In this document: one piece after another, positions 1-6,124 of the stretch
Layout: each line of letters starts with the position of its first letter
Numbering within the stretch: position 1 is the stretch's first letter
Assembly: GCA_030680655.1 (NCBI GenBank)
Contig: JAUXUZ010000518.1
Location: 1-6,124, forward strand
Reading direction: 5' to 3'
Source of the DNA: Phycisphaerales bacterium
Lineage (GTDB): Bacteria; Planctomycetota; Phycisphaerae; Phycisphaerales; UBA1924
Length of the DNA stretch: 6,124 nucleotides
Notes under the pieces: generated by a model
Databases searched by the model: none
What the model saw: only the letters and a program-made list of their open reading frames with translations
What the model was told of the DNA's origin: nothing
Translations under genes and position numbers: made by a program

Positions 1-2
1 CG

Positions 3-2192
3 CTAAGTTGGATCACCTCCGGCACCGAGACGGTCGGCAACAACGTCGACGCCCACACCGACACCGACGCCAACAACATCGCCGACCTGCCCCGCCCAAA
101 CGGCGGTGCCGGGCTCAACTTCGATTTCCCGCTCGACCTCGCCCTCGCCCCCTCAAGCTACAAAGACGCCGCGGTGGTGCAGATGTTCTACCTCACCAAC
201 CGCTTCCACGACCGGCTCTACAGCCTCGGCTTCAACGAACCCGCGGGCAACTACCAGACCAACAACTTCGGCCTTGGCGGCGCCGGTAACGACGCCATCC
301 AGGCGGACGTTCAAGACGGCACGGGAACAAACAACGCCAACTTCTCAACCAGCGGCACAGACGGCAGCGGTGGGCGCTGCCAGATGTACATCTGGAGCGG
401 CCCCGACCCCGACCGCGACGGCGCTTTCGAGTCCGACATCGTCTTCCACGAGCTGGCGCACGGCGTGTCGATCAGGCTCCACGGCTCGCTGAGCTCGTCC
501 CAGTCGGGGGGCATGGGCGAAGGATGGTCCGACTTCCTTGCGCTGAGCATCAACTCGCAGCCCGTCGACGACCCAAACGCGGTCTACACCATGGGGCCGT
601 ACGCAACCTACCTGCTCAGCGGCCTCACGCGGAACTACTACTTCGGCATCCGCCGCTACCCGTACACCACCGACATGAACAAGGGCCCGCTCACGCTCGG
701 CGATATCGACTCCGCTCTCTACAACGTTTCTGCCTCTGTGCCCCGCTCGTCCGCTCGGCCCTCCGGGTCAAACAGCGGCGTGCACGACTACGGCGAGGTC
801 TGGTGCCAGATCCTCTGGGAGTGCCGCGCAGCCATGATCGCCGCCCACGGCTTCGCCGGGAACGAGCTGATGCTCCAGCTGGTGATCGATGGGATGAAGC
901 TTGCGCCCAGCAACCCGACGTTCATCCAGTCGCGCGATGCCATCTTGAGCGCCGACACCGCCCTGACCGGCGGGGCCAATGCCGCCACCCTCTGGACCGC
1001 CTTCGCCAAGCGCGGCATCGGCTTCGGCGCATCGGTGCCCGCCGCGTCCAGCACCAGCGGCGTCGTCGAGTCATTCGTAGTCCCCAATCTGGTGACCTTC
1101 TCCTTCCCCGACGGGCTCCCCACGCAGTTCTCGCCAACCGCCGTGACGGCGTTCCACGTCGACATCACCGGCTCGGGCCTCACGCTGACGCCGGACTCGG
1201 GCACGCTCAGCTACCGCATCGACGGCGGCACGTTCACGACGGTGCCGATGGTCAGCACCGGCACAAACCAGTACCTCGCGACGATCCCCGCGCAACCGTG
1301 CCTGGCACGCATCGACTACTACGTCGGCGTCGGCACCAGCCTCGGCGGCCGCACCAGCCCCTCCAGCGCACCGGTGGCCTTCAACGCCGGCTCGGTCTTT
1401 ACGTCGATCGCGAACCTCGTCAGCGACGACTTTGAGACCACCAGCGGCTGGACCACCGGGCCCGACACCGCGACCACCGGCTTCTGGGTCCGCGGCAACC
1501 CGAACGGCACCGCGGCCCAGCCCGAGGACGACCACACGCCCGGCACCGGCACCGTCTGCTTCTTCACAGGGCAGGGGGCCATTGGTGGCGGCCTGGGTGA
1601 TGCAGACATCGACGGCGGGCAGGTGGTCCTCAACAGCCCCGTCTACGACCTCTCGTCGGTCGCGGACGCCACGGTTTCGTACTGGCGCTGGTACTCCAAC
1701 GGCACCAGCGCATCGCCCTACAGCGACATCTTCCGTGTGCAGGTCTCAACCAACGGTGGGTCATCGTGGAATGACGCGGAAACCGTCGGCCCCGCAAACT
1801 CCCCCGACACGAACCCGGGTTGGCGCTTCGCGTCGTGGACGTTCTCGTCGCTGGGCCTCACGCCGACTGCGCAGGTCAAGGTGCGGTTCATCGCTGAGGA
1901 CGCGGCTCCCGGTTCACTGGTCGAAGCAGCCTTGGATGATTTCTCCATCGTCGGGCTTGAGTGCGCTTCGGGGCCCGCCCCGTGCGGAGTGGCCGACCTG
2001 GGCCAGCAGGGCGGCCTGCCAGGGCACGACGGAGTCCTGGACAACAACGACTTCGTCGCGTTCATCGACGCCTTCTTCGCCCAGAGCCCCACCGCCGACC
2101 TTGGCATCCAGGGCGGGCTTGGCGGAAGCGATGGTCTGTTCGACAACAACGACTTTGTGGTCTTCATCGACCGGTTCTTCGCCGGCTGCTGA
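3..2192 (+). CDS. Secreted M36 (fungalysin-type) zinc metallopeptidase with dockerin-like C-terminus; 5' end outside window
   Basis: Extracellular zinc endopeptidase, 729 residues visible. The frame is open to the left edge and already reads family-like sequence there (TVGNNVDAHTDTD, then FYLTNRFHDRLY), so the start, signal peptide and propeptide lie upstream; the GTG at 174 is internal. The zinc site is HELAH at visible residues 149-153 (bases 447-461): two His ligands and the catalytic Glu. GMGEGWSDF follows, whose Glu173 is the probable third ligand. VHDYGEVW and LVIDGMKLAPSNPTF match the helical second half of fungalysins. After about residue 363 come a beta-rich region (bases about 1092-1415), then a MAM/jelly-roll-like region starting at DDFETTSGW (about 1425-1970), then a two-repeat dockerin-like tail ending in Gly-Cys. 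The gene converges on the GH56-like gene with 3 bp between stops. The peptidase call is firm; the names of the accessory domains are inferred from sequence style. Confidence 0.93.
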   Translation, partial: LSWITSGTETVGNNVDAHTDTDANNIADLPRPNGGAGLNFDFPLDLALAPSSYKDAAVVQMFYLTNRFHDRLYSLGFNEPAGNYQTNNFGLGGAGNDAIQADVQDGTGTNNANFSTSGTDGSGGRCQMYIWSGPDPDRDGAFESDIVFHELAHGVSIRLHGSLSSSQSGGMGEGWSDFLALSINSQPVDDPNAVYTMGPYATYLLSGLTRNYYFGIRRYPYTTDMNKGPLTLGDIDSALYNVSASVPRSSARPSGSNSGVHDYGEVWCQILWECRAAMIAAHGFAGNELMLQLVIDGMKLAPSNPTFIQSRDAILSADTALTGGANAATLWTAFAKRGIGFGASVPAASSTSGVVESFVVPNLVTFSFPDGLPTQFSPTAVTAFHVDITGSGLTLTPDSGTLSYRIDGGTFTTVPMVSTGTNQYLATIPAQPCLARIDYYVGVGTSLGGRTSPSSAPVAFNAGSVFTSIANLVSDDFETTSGWTTGPDTATTGFWVRGNPNGTAAQPEDDHTPGTGTVCFFTGQGAIGGGLGDADIDGGQVVLNSPVYDLSSVADATVSYWRWYSNGTSASPYSDIFRVQVSTNGGSSWNDAETVGPANSPDTNPGWRFASWTFSSLGLTPTAQVKVRFIAEDAAPGSLVEAALDDFSIVGLECASGPAPCGVADLGQQGGLPGHDGVLDNNDFVAFIDAFFAQSPTADLGIQGGLGGSDGLFDNNDFVVFIDRFFAGC
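1995..2189 (+). repeat. Tandem dockerin-like repeat pair, ending Gly-Cys
   Basis: Two protein-level repeats of about 30 residues close the metallopeptidase: one at 1995-2084, a four-residue SPTA spacer, and one at 2097-2186, followed by the terminal Cys. Both follow D(L)GxQGGLxGxDGxxDNNDFVxFIDxFFA. The acidic and Asn positions resemble a calcium-binding EF-hand/dockerin loop followed by a helix, but the loop is glycine-rich and longer than in classical cellulosomal dockerins. A Cys at 1983-1985 precedes the pair and a Cys ends it, so a disulfide clasp is possible. Tails like this recur on exported proteins of Phycisphaerae and probably serve in sorting or surface attachment; that role is inferred. 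Confidence 0.8.
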
Positions 2193-2195
2193 CGC

Positions 2196-4400
2196 TCAAG
2201 GTGATGTCGGAACGCCGGTGATGGCGATCGGCAGAGGCAACTGCTCGATCGGCTGAGTGTCGGCACCCTGACCGGGCCGCACGATGCGCGCCCCGTTTGC
2301 AAGCTGAGACGTGCTCAGCAGCGCTCCCGCTGCGCCCGCACCGTTCGTGCCGCCGGGGCGGACGATCCGCAGCGGCTCATTCGCCGCTCGGCCCGCCGCG
2401 CCCGCGAGCGCCCCGCCGATCGCGTAGGTGCCCGCGTCCATGCCGGGCCGGACGATCCGGAACTTCTCGCTGCTCGACTTTGATGACGAAGCGAGCATCC
2501 CATCGTCAACCCCCGGGCGCATGATGCGTGCGCCGTCGAGGTTCGCCGCCCCGTCGCCAAGGCCCAGCATGCGGCTCCTGGCAAGGTCCATGCCTTCGGC
2601 GTCACCGGCGGCGGTGCGGATGTCGGCGCCGTTGAGGTCAACCATCGGCACGACCGCGTACCCCTCGCCGGGCGCGAGCAGCATCGAAAGGCCAGGAGCG
2701 AAGAGGTTCTCATCCCCCGCCGACAGCTGGACCATCGGTGCCCAGCCGCCCGGGCTGGACGAGCCGCCGCCACCGCCAGCCGCGTCGTTGGTGTACGTGC
2801 TGACGCTGCCGGTTGCGTTTGTGCCGCTGGAAGCGCCGCCCGCGATTGCCGTGCCGCCGCTGCCGCCGCCGCTGGCACCGCTGCCCCCACCACTGCTCGC
2901 TCCGCCGGCTGCCGGCGCGCCGCCAGCCGCCGATGCGCTTGATCCTCCACTGGTCCCGCCACCGACGCTCACAACGCCCGAACCAGAACCCGAACTCGAG
3001 CCTGCGCCCGATACCGCTCCTGAGCCGCCGGATCCGCCGCCCACCGTAATCACGCCCGAGCCGCCGCCAATCCCTCCCGCGCCCGGCCCGACAGAGCCGC
3101 CGCCACCGCTGGTCGCACCGCCGCCGGTTGTCCCGCCGGGCGATCCACCGCCTGCGCTGGTGCCGCCATCGCTGCCGGTACCGGTACCGGCGCCACCCGC
3201 AAGCCCGCCGCCACCGCCACCTGCAGGCGGAGCGGGGTTAGCCGGCGCCAGAGCCGACAGGTTGGCGACCTGGCGCAGGAACGGCGCGTAGTGATCCCTG
3301 ATGTACGGCTGGCAGATATCGAAGTCGGTCTGGTTGCGAACCCAGCTCCAGACGATCACACCGTTGCACCCCAACTCGCGGGCGATCTCGACAGGGCGGC
3401 GCATGTTGAAGTCGTTGGTCGCCTGCCACCCGTAAACCTGGTTGCTTGGGTGGTACTGAAAGCCCACGTACGGGTACACGGGCTTGCCGTTGGCCAGCCT
3501 GAGCGCTTCGGCGATGTTGGCCTGCACATAAGCGTTGAAGTCTCGCTCGCGGTCCTCGCCGACACGGGGCGTCTCGCTGTCGGCCACGGACTTGTAGAAC
3601 GGGTAGACCGAAGGGCAGATCACATCGACCATATCGAAGTACCAACGGGCTTCAACGTCGTTGCCGTACCGCAGCGCCTCGGCTTGGGCGGGGAATCGCC
3701 ACGCCCAGTAGGTCTGCGTCGGTTGGTTGTAGAACGTGACCAGTGCCCGCGGGCGCAGCTGCTTGGCGGAGTTGTAGCAGCGCTCGAAAAACTCGCGCGT
3801 GGTCGAGAGCCACTCCTGCTTAAGATACGCCTCCTGCTGGTCGGGCGTCAACCCCGCCAGTTGGAACGGGCGTGTCTCGCGCAAAGTCTCGCGCCAATCG
3901 TCGATATAGTCCTCATCGTTGGCGGTGCGCGCATCGGTGCTGGGGACATTGCGGTGCCCGGTCCAGTTCGGGCTGAAGAACTCGTAGTCAAACACGAGCA
4001 GACCGTTGTAGTCGGCCATCGGTATCCAACTGCTGAGGGTCGTGCGGATCTCCTGGTCCAGCTGCGCGTAAAAAGCCTCGCGCCCGCCGGGGAAGAGCTC
4101 GATCAAGTGCGGACCGGCGATCGGGTACGTCGGTGTGCGGGTCGCCGGAATGAGCACGACGTCCTGCCGGTAGGGAATGCCCGACACGTCGACGTTAAAC
4201 CAGTCCGTCCGTTCGGCCCAGAAGCTGTTGAAGAGCGCGAACTCGCCCGGCGGGTTCATGCCCCGGCGACCCTGCTCAATAACCGGAGTGCCGCGCGGAA
4301 GGGGCCACTGGGGGTAGGGCGCGTCGGCCGTCGCCGCGGGCGCAACCGTCGCGACCGCACACACCGCCACACCGATCAACCGTCCGAGTGCTTTGTTCAT
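2196..4400 (-). CDS. Secreted GH56 (hyaluronidase)-like glycoside hydrolase with Gly-rich linker and RIVRPG-repeat C-terminus
   Basis: A 734-residue exported protein, predicted to cleave a glycosaminoglycan-like polysaccharide outside the cytoplasm. Residues 1-27 form a signal peptide (MNKALGR, hydrophobic core, likely cut after ADA). Residues about 50-380 match hyaluronidases point for point: GLLVFDYEFFSPNW (D138/E140) corresponds to the catalytic D-W-E motif; FFERCYNSAKQLRPRALVTFY to the helix ending in LRP and its following strand; ICPSVYPFY (261-269) to LYPSIY; LGCNGVIVWSW (343-353) to LGASGIVIWG. Known animal enzymes are thought to use the Glu as acid and a substrate-assisted mechanism. 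A Gly/Ser/Ala linker (394-548) leads to an unrecognised region with four RI(V/M)RPG motifs. The ATG at 4400 is chosen because it directly precedes the signal peptide; only a weak AAGG lies upstream. The fold is well supported; hyaluronan as substrate is not shown, and chitin, chondroitin or another aminosugar polymer is possible. Confidence 0.82.
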   Translation of the reverse strand: MNKALGRLIGVAVCAVATVAPAATADAPYPQWPLPRGTPVIEQGRRGMNPPGEFALFNSFWAERTDWFNVDVSGIPYRQDVVLIPATRTPTYPIAGPHLIELFPGGREAFYAQLDQEIRTTLSSWIPMADYNGLLVFDYEFFSPNWTGHRNVPSTDARTANDEDYIDDWRETLRETRPFQLAGLTPDQQEAYLKQEWLSTTREFFERCYNSAKQLRPRALVTFYNQPTQTYWAWRFPAQAEALRYGNDVEARWYFDMVDVICPSVYPFYKSVADSETPRVGEDRERDFNAYVQANIAEALRLANGKPVYPYVGFQYHPSNQVYGWQATNDFNMRRPVEIARELGCNGVIVWSWVRNQTDFDICQPYIRDHYAPFLRQVANLSALAPANPAPPAGGGGGGLAGGAGTGTGSDGGTSAGGGSPGGTTGGGATSGGGGSVGPGAGGIGGGSGVITVGGGSGGSGAVSGAGSSSGSGSGVVSVGGGTSGGSSASAAGGAPAAGGASSGGGSGASGGGSGGTAIAGGASSGTNATGSVSTYTNDAAGGGGGSSSPGGWAPMVQLSAGDENLFAPGLSMLLAPGEGYAVVPMVDLNGADIRTAAGDAEGMDLARSRMLGLGDGAANLDGARIMRPGVDDGMLASSSKSSSEKFRIVRPGMDAGTYAIGGALAGAAGRAANEPLRIVRPGGTNGAGAAGALLSTSQLANGARIVRPGQGADTQPIEQLPLPIAITGVPTSP
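2225..2251. terminator. Hairpin that could end the metallopeptidase transcript
   Basis: CGATCGGCAG (2225-2234) pairs with CTGCTCGATCG (2241-2251) across a 6-base AGGCAA loop, giving a 10-bp stem with one bulged T. It starts 33 bases after the peptidase stop and lies inside the last codons of the convergent gene (LPLPIAI). No T-tract follows on either side, so this is not a classical intrinsic terminator. It may act as a 3'-end stabilising structure, or it may be chance in GC-rich DNA. Confidence 0.3.
2271..2528 (-). repeat. Four RI(V/M)RPG motifs in the C-terminal region of the GH56-like protein
   Basis: Four near-identical hexapeptides occur at residues 625-630 (RIMRPG, bases 2511-2528), 648-653 (RIVRPG, 2442-2459), 678-683 (RIVRPG, 2352-2369) and 705-710 (RIVRPG, 2271-2288). 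Spacing is 23, 30 and 27 residues, separated by variable Ala/Gly/Ser/Asn-rich sequence. The bases are also similar (GGACGATCCG-like on the + strand in two copies). The two Arg per motif give a periodic basic pattern that could bind an anionic polymer or cell-surface component; that is inference. I recognise no named family. Confidence 0.8.
2757..3221 (-). repeat. Low-complexity Gly/Ser/Ala linker coding region
   Basis: About 155 codons (residues 394-548 of the GH56-like protein) encode almost only Gly, Ser, Ala and Thr, with a few Val, Pro and Ile. The + strand correspondingly shows GCC/CCG/CCA runs, including CCGGTACCGGTACCGG at 3175-3190. It probably forms a flexible or extended spacer between the catalytic domain and the C-terminal region. 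Its low complexity makes it prone to length variation and to sequencing or assembly error. Confidence 0.85.
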
Positions 4401-4434
4401 GCTTTCGCTCAACCTTGCTCGCCTCGAGCCCCTA

Positions 4435-4464
4435 GATCGACTCGCGGCCTGGGTGGATCGACTC
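4435..4464. promoter_or_regulatory. Direct repeat GATCGACTC x2, possible operator
   Basis: GATCGACTC occurs at 4435-4443 and again at 4456-4464, each preceded by T plus a purine (TAG and TGG). The start-to-start distance is 21 bp, two turns of B-DNA, so both copies face the same side of the helix. This is typical of sites bound by tandem regulator protomers. The pair lies 35 to 64 bases upstream of the GH56-like start codon, so it would sit in that gene's promoter or leader. No regulator can be named. Confidence 0.35.
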
Positions 4465-4565
4465 ACCGGAGTTTCCGGGCAACAGTGAGCGTGATACAGA
4501 ACCTACACACCCCCATGCACATACGTATTTCTCCCGAACAAATGCACGGACCCCTCACGACCCGC

Positions 4566-4583
4566 CGTTCGAACGCCGATAAT
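4566..4583 (+). promoter_or_regulatory. Palindrome CGTTCGAACG next to a GATAAT -10-like box
   Basis: CGTTCGAACG (4566-4575) is a perfect 10-bp palindrome. Two bases later comes GATAAT (4578-4583), one mismatch from the sigma-70 -10 consensus TATAAT. The expected -35 position (about 4555-4560, TCACGA) matches the consensus poorly. If used, transcription would start near 4590, leaving a leader of about 60 bases before the O-antigen-ligase-like start. The palindrome would lie in the -35/-10 spacer, a usual place for a repressor operator. Both assignments are tentative. Confidence 0.3.
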
Positions 4584-4651
4584 CACCGCTCTGTCATTGA
4601 CCCGGGCTCTTGCCCGCCCACCCGCCCAAGCCCGTCGACCCTGGAAGCACC

Positions 4652-6064
4652 ATGGAAACCGTCCTCGCCATATTTGTGGCCGTCCTCGCGGTGGCGGGGG
4701 TCGCGTACTGCGTCTTCAAGCCGCACCTGGCCATCGTGCCCGTGCTGATGATGTTCCCGGCCGAGCAGATCATCATGGGCTACATGCCCGAGCTGCGCCT
4801 GCGTTACGGGTGGCTGACAAACGCGGTCATCGGGCTGATCGCTGTCTTCGGGATCGCGTACCACTTTTTCCGCGGCGACCCGATCCTCAAGGGGGCGCTG
4901 AACAAGCTGTTCTTCGCCGTGATTGGGCTGTACGTCTACGCGATCGCCTCCATACTCTGGACGCCCTCACCCGACAGCGCCACGTACTTTCTTGAGAAGT
5001 CGTGGGCCTACTTCTTTCTTTTCTTCTGTATCGCCCCGCTGCTGCTGAAGGACCTCGACGAACTCGCGAGCATCGCCGTGCCGCTCATGGTCAGCGGCAT
5101 TACCGTCATGGCCCTGATGCTCGTCAACCCTCGGGCGCAGTTCATCAACGATCGCTTCGTCGTCGACCTGGGGTACGTCATCGGGTACGGAACGCTCATG
5201 TCGAACCCCCTGGCCATCGCCGACGCGGGGGCCATCCTGGCGATCGTTGCGGCGATCTACCAGCCCGCCCAGCGCTCCAGTAGCGTTACCGTCCTGAAGT
5301 GGGCTGGTGTTCTTCTCGGCCTCGCGCTGGCCCTGCTCTCGGGCTCACGCTTGCAGCTCGTCGCCGCGGTCGCGATCATCGGCGTGCTGCTGCCCTTCGC
5401 TACCGGCACGCGGAGCGCCGCGCGCATCGCAGGTACCGCAGTGGTGATGGTGCTGATGCTTGGCTTCCTCTACTTCATCTTCTCGACCTTCGTCATCAGC
5501 GCCGGCCAGTCGCGCTGGACCGGGCAAGGCTCGGCCGAAGGCATCAGCCAACGCCTCGATATGTCGCTCTCGGTACTCGGCGGGTACATCACGTCGCCGC
5601 TCAACTGGGTGATCGGCTTGGGCGCCGCCGGTTTCAACGAGTTCTACACGATCCGCTCACGCGAGAACCCGCACTGGTTCCCCCACAACATTGTGGTTGA
5701 GACCCTCACCGAGTACGGCCTAATCGGGATCGTCATCCTCAGCGGCATCCTCTACATGACCACGAAGTACTGCCTCCGGCTGATCGCGATCGCCGGCGAC
5801 GACCGCCGCCGCCGAACCACTGCCCTGCTCTTTTCGGGCATCGTCATCTTCCAATTCCTGATGTCGTTGAAGCAGGGGTACCTGCTGGGCATGCCCCCCC
5901 TGTTCATGTTCTGCCTCATCATGGCCCGCGTGGTCAAGAACGAAGAGGCGGCAGCCGTGGCAGCCTACAACCAGGCCCTTCTGAGCGGCGAAGCCCTCGC
6001 CGGCCATGAGGAGCAGCAGGCATACGAGGAAGGCGATGGAGCGCCCTCACCCGAAGCCGCGTAA
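4652..6064 (+). CDS. O-antigen ligase / Wzy polymerase superfamily membrane protein
   Basis: A 470-residue inner-membrane protein, likely joining lipid-linked glycan units, either as a polysaccharide polymerase or as a ligase moving a glycan onto an acceptor. About twelve hydrophobic segments are visible (for example 3-22, 54-72, 84-103, 117-134, 137-157, 188-205, 213-230, 234-250, 260-283, 355-377, 391-405, 411-427). Superfamily marks are LSGSR (229-233, conserved Arg), a large loop at about 284-354 containing GLGAAGFNEFY (322-332), and PHNIVVETLTEYGLIG (344-359) with the conserved His345. The soluble tail after 428 is rich in Ala and Glu. The start is the ATG at 4652, with GGAAG four bases upstream; the in-frame TTG at 4610 would add a Pro-rich stretch before the first membrane helix and lies in a small hairpin. 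Sequence alone does not separate ligase from polymerase. No glycosyltransferase or flippase gene lies in the window. Confidence 0.85.
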   Translation: METVLAIFVAVLAVAGVAYCVFKPHLAIVPVLMMFPAEQIIMGYMPELRLRYGWLTNAVIGLIAVFGIAYHFFRGDPILKGALNKLFFAVIGLYVYAIASILWTPSPDSATYFLEKSWAYFFLFFCIAPLLLKDLDELASIAVPLMVSGITVMALMLVNPRAQFINDRFVVDLGYVIGYGTLMSNPLAIADAGAILAIVAAIYQPAQRSSSVTVLKWAGVLLGLALALLSGSRLQLVAAVAIIGVLLPFATGTRSAARIAGTAVVMVLMLGFLYFIFSTFVISAGQSRWTGQGSAEGISQRLDMSLSVLGGYITSPLNWVIGLGAAGFNEFYTIRSRENPHWFPHNIVVETLTEYGLIGIVILSGILYMTTKYCLRLIAIAGDDRRRRTTALLFSGIVIFQFLMSLKQGYLLGMPPLFMFCLIMARVVKNEEAAAVAAYNQALLSGEALAGHEEQQAYEEGDGAPSPEAA

Positions 6065-6069
6065 CCCGC

Positions 6070-6124
6070 TCACGCCAGCTTCACACGGCTGATCGCCGTC
6101 GGGCAGGCGCGCACCAGCGCCGCC
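6070..6124 (-). CDS. Possible 3' end of a convergent gene, truncated by the window
   Basis: On the - strand one frame is open from the right edge to a TGA at 6070-6072 and reads AALVRACPTAISRVKLA, a plausible protein C-terminus. If real, the gene converges on the O-antigen-ligase-like gene with 5 bp between stops, much like the tight 3-bp convergence at 2193-2195. Seventeen residues are too few to assign a family, and a chance open frame of this length is common in GC-rich DNA. Confidence 0.35.
   Translation of the reverse strand, partial: AALVRACPTAISRVKLA

Larger units (their letters stand above)
4401..4651. promoter_or_regulatory. Divergent intergenic region between the GH56-like and O-antigen-ligase-like genes
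   Basis: These 251 bp separate two divergently read genes and must hold both promoters. They contain a 9-bp direct repeat (4435-4464), an 8-bp palindrome ATACGTAT (4521-4528), a 10-bp palindrome CGTTCGAACG (4566-4575), a possible -10 box (4578-4583) and a small hairpin CGGGC-TCTT-GCCCG (4603-4616) in the likely leader of the + gene. The stretch around 4480-4590 is less GC-rich than its surroundings, as expected of a promoter. I see no convincing small gene here. Confidence 0.6.

Noticed and set aside
8..20. TTGGATCACCTCC, identical to the 3' end (anti-Shine-Dalgarno tail) of bacterial 16S rRNA
   Set aside because: The bases before it do not match 16S rRNA, and the peptidase frame reads smoothly through it into the conserved GNNVDAH segment, so it is a chance match within coding sequence.
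524..1435. Arg-rich overlapping + frame inside the metallopeptidase
   Set aside because: Typical out-of-frame product of GC-rich coding DNA (Arg, Pro, Ala and His runs), and it conflicts with the clear peptidase frame.
2428..3291. Proline-rich open frame on the + strand
   Set aside because: It is the antisense of the Gly/Ser/Ala linker and C-terminal region of the GH56-like gene; the Pro runs are simply reversed Gly codons.
4401..4466. Upstream GTG start (4466) for the GH56-like gene
   Set aside because: It would put an Arg/Ser-rich 22-residue stretch before a clear signal peptide; the ATG at 4400 gives a normal secreted N-terminus.
4521..4528. ATACGTAT palindrome
   Set aside because: Perfect but only 8 bp with no symmetric extension or second copy; not enough to call an operator by itself.
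4610..4651. Upstream TTG start for the O-antigen-ligase-like gene
   Set aside because: The added residues are Pro-rich and unlike the family, the TTG lies in a small hairpin, and the ATG at 4652 has GGAAG just before it.
3291..4748. Long + strand open frame of about 485 codons
   Set aside because: It runs antisense through the GH56-like catalytic domain, across the intergenic region and into the next gene out of frame; the product shows no recognisable domain.

Overview
This GC-rich window (6,124 bp) looks like chromosomal DNA from a planctomycete, probably of the Phycisphaerae. The main clue is the C-terminus of the first protein: a tandem dockerin-like pair built around DNNDF..FID.FFA and ending in a terminal Gly-Cys, a tail style I associate with secreted proteins of that class. 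The taxonomic call rests on this tail, the GC content and general protein style, not on a database comparison.

Layout. (1) From the left edge to 2192, + strand: the 3' part of a secreted fungalysin-type (M36) zinc metallopeptidase with two beta-sandwich-like regions and the dockerin-like tail; its start lies outside the window. (2) 2196-4400, - strand, tail to tail with the peptidase and only 3 bp between stop codons: a secreted protein with a signal peptide, a catalytic domain resembling GH56 hyaluronidases, a Gly/Ser/Ala linker of about 155 residues, and an unrecognised C-terminal region carrying four RI(V/M)RPG motifs. (3) 4401-4651: a 251-bp divergent intergenic region with a 9-bp direct repeat at 21-bp spacing, a 10-bp palindrome and a possible -10 box. 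(4) 4652-6064, + strand: a polytopic membrane protein of the O-antigen ligase / Wzy polymerase superfamily. (5) 6070-6124, - strand: possibly the last 17 codons of another convergent gene.

How they may relate: two of the three main proteins are exported enzymes (a protease and a predicted glycosaminoglycan-type glycosidase), and the third probably assembles or ligates surface polysaccharide. Each gene faces a different way from its neighbour, so there is no operon, and a shared pathway is only an inference. The most unusual object is the bacterial GH56-like enzyme, because that family is best known from animals and venoms, together with its low-complexity linker and repeated C-terminal motif. 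I saw no tRNA, rRNA, CRISPR array, insertion sequence or phage gene.
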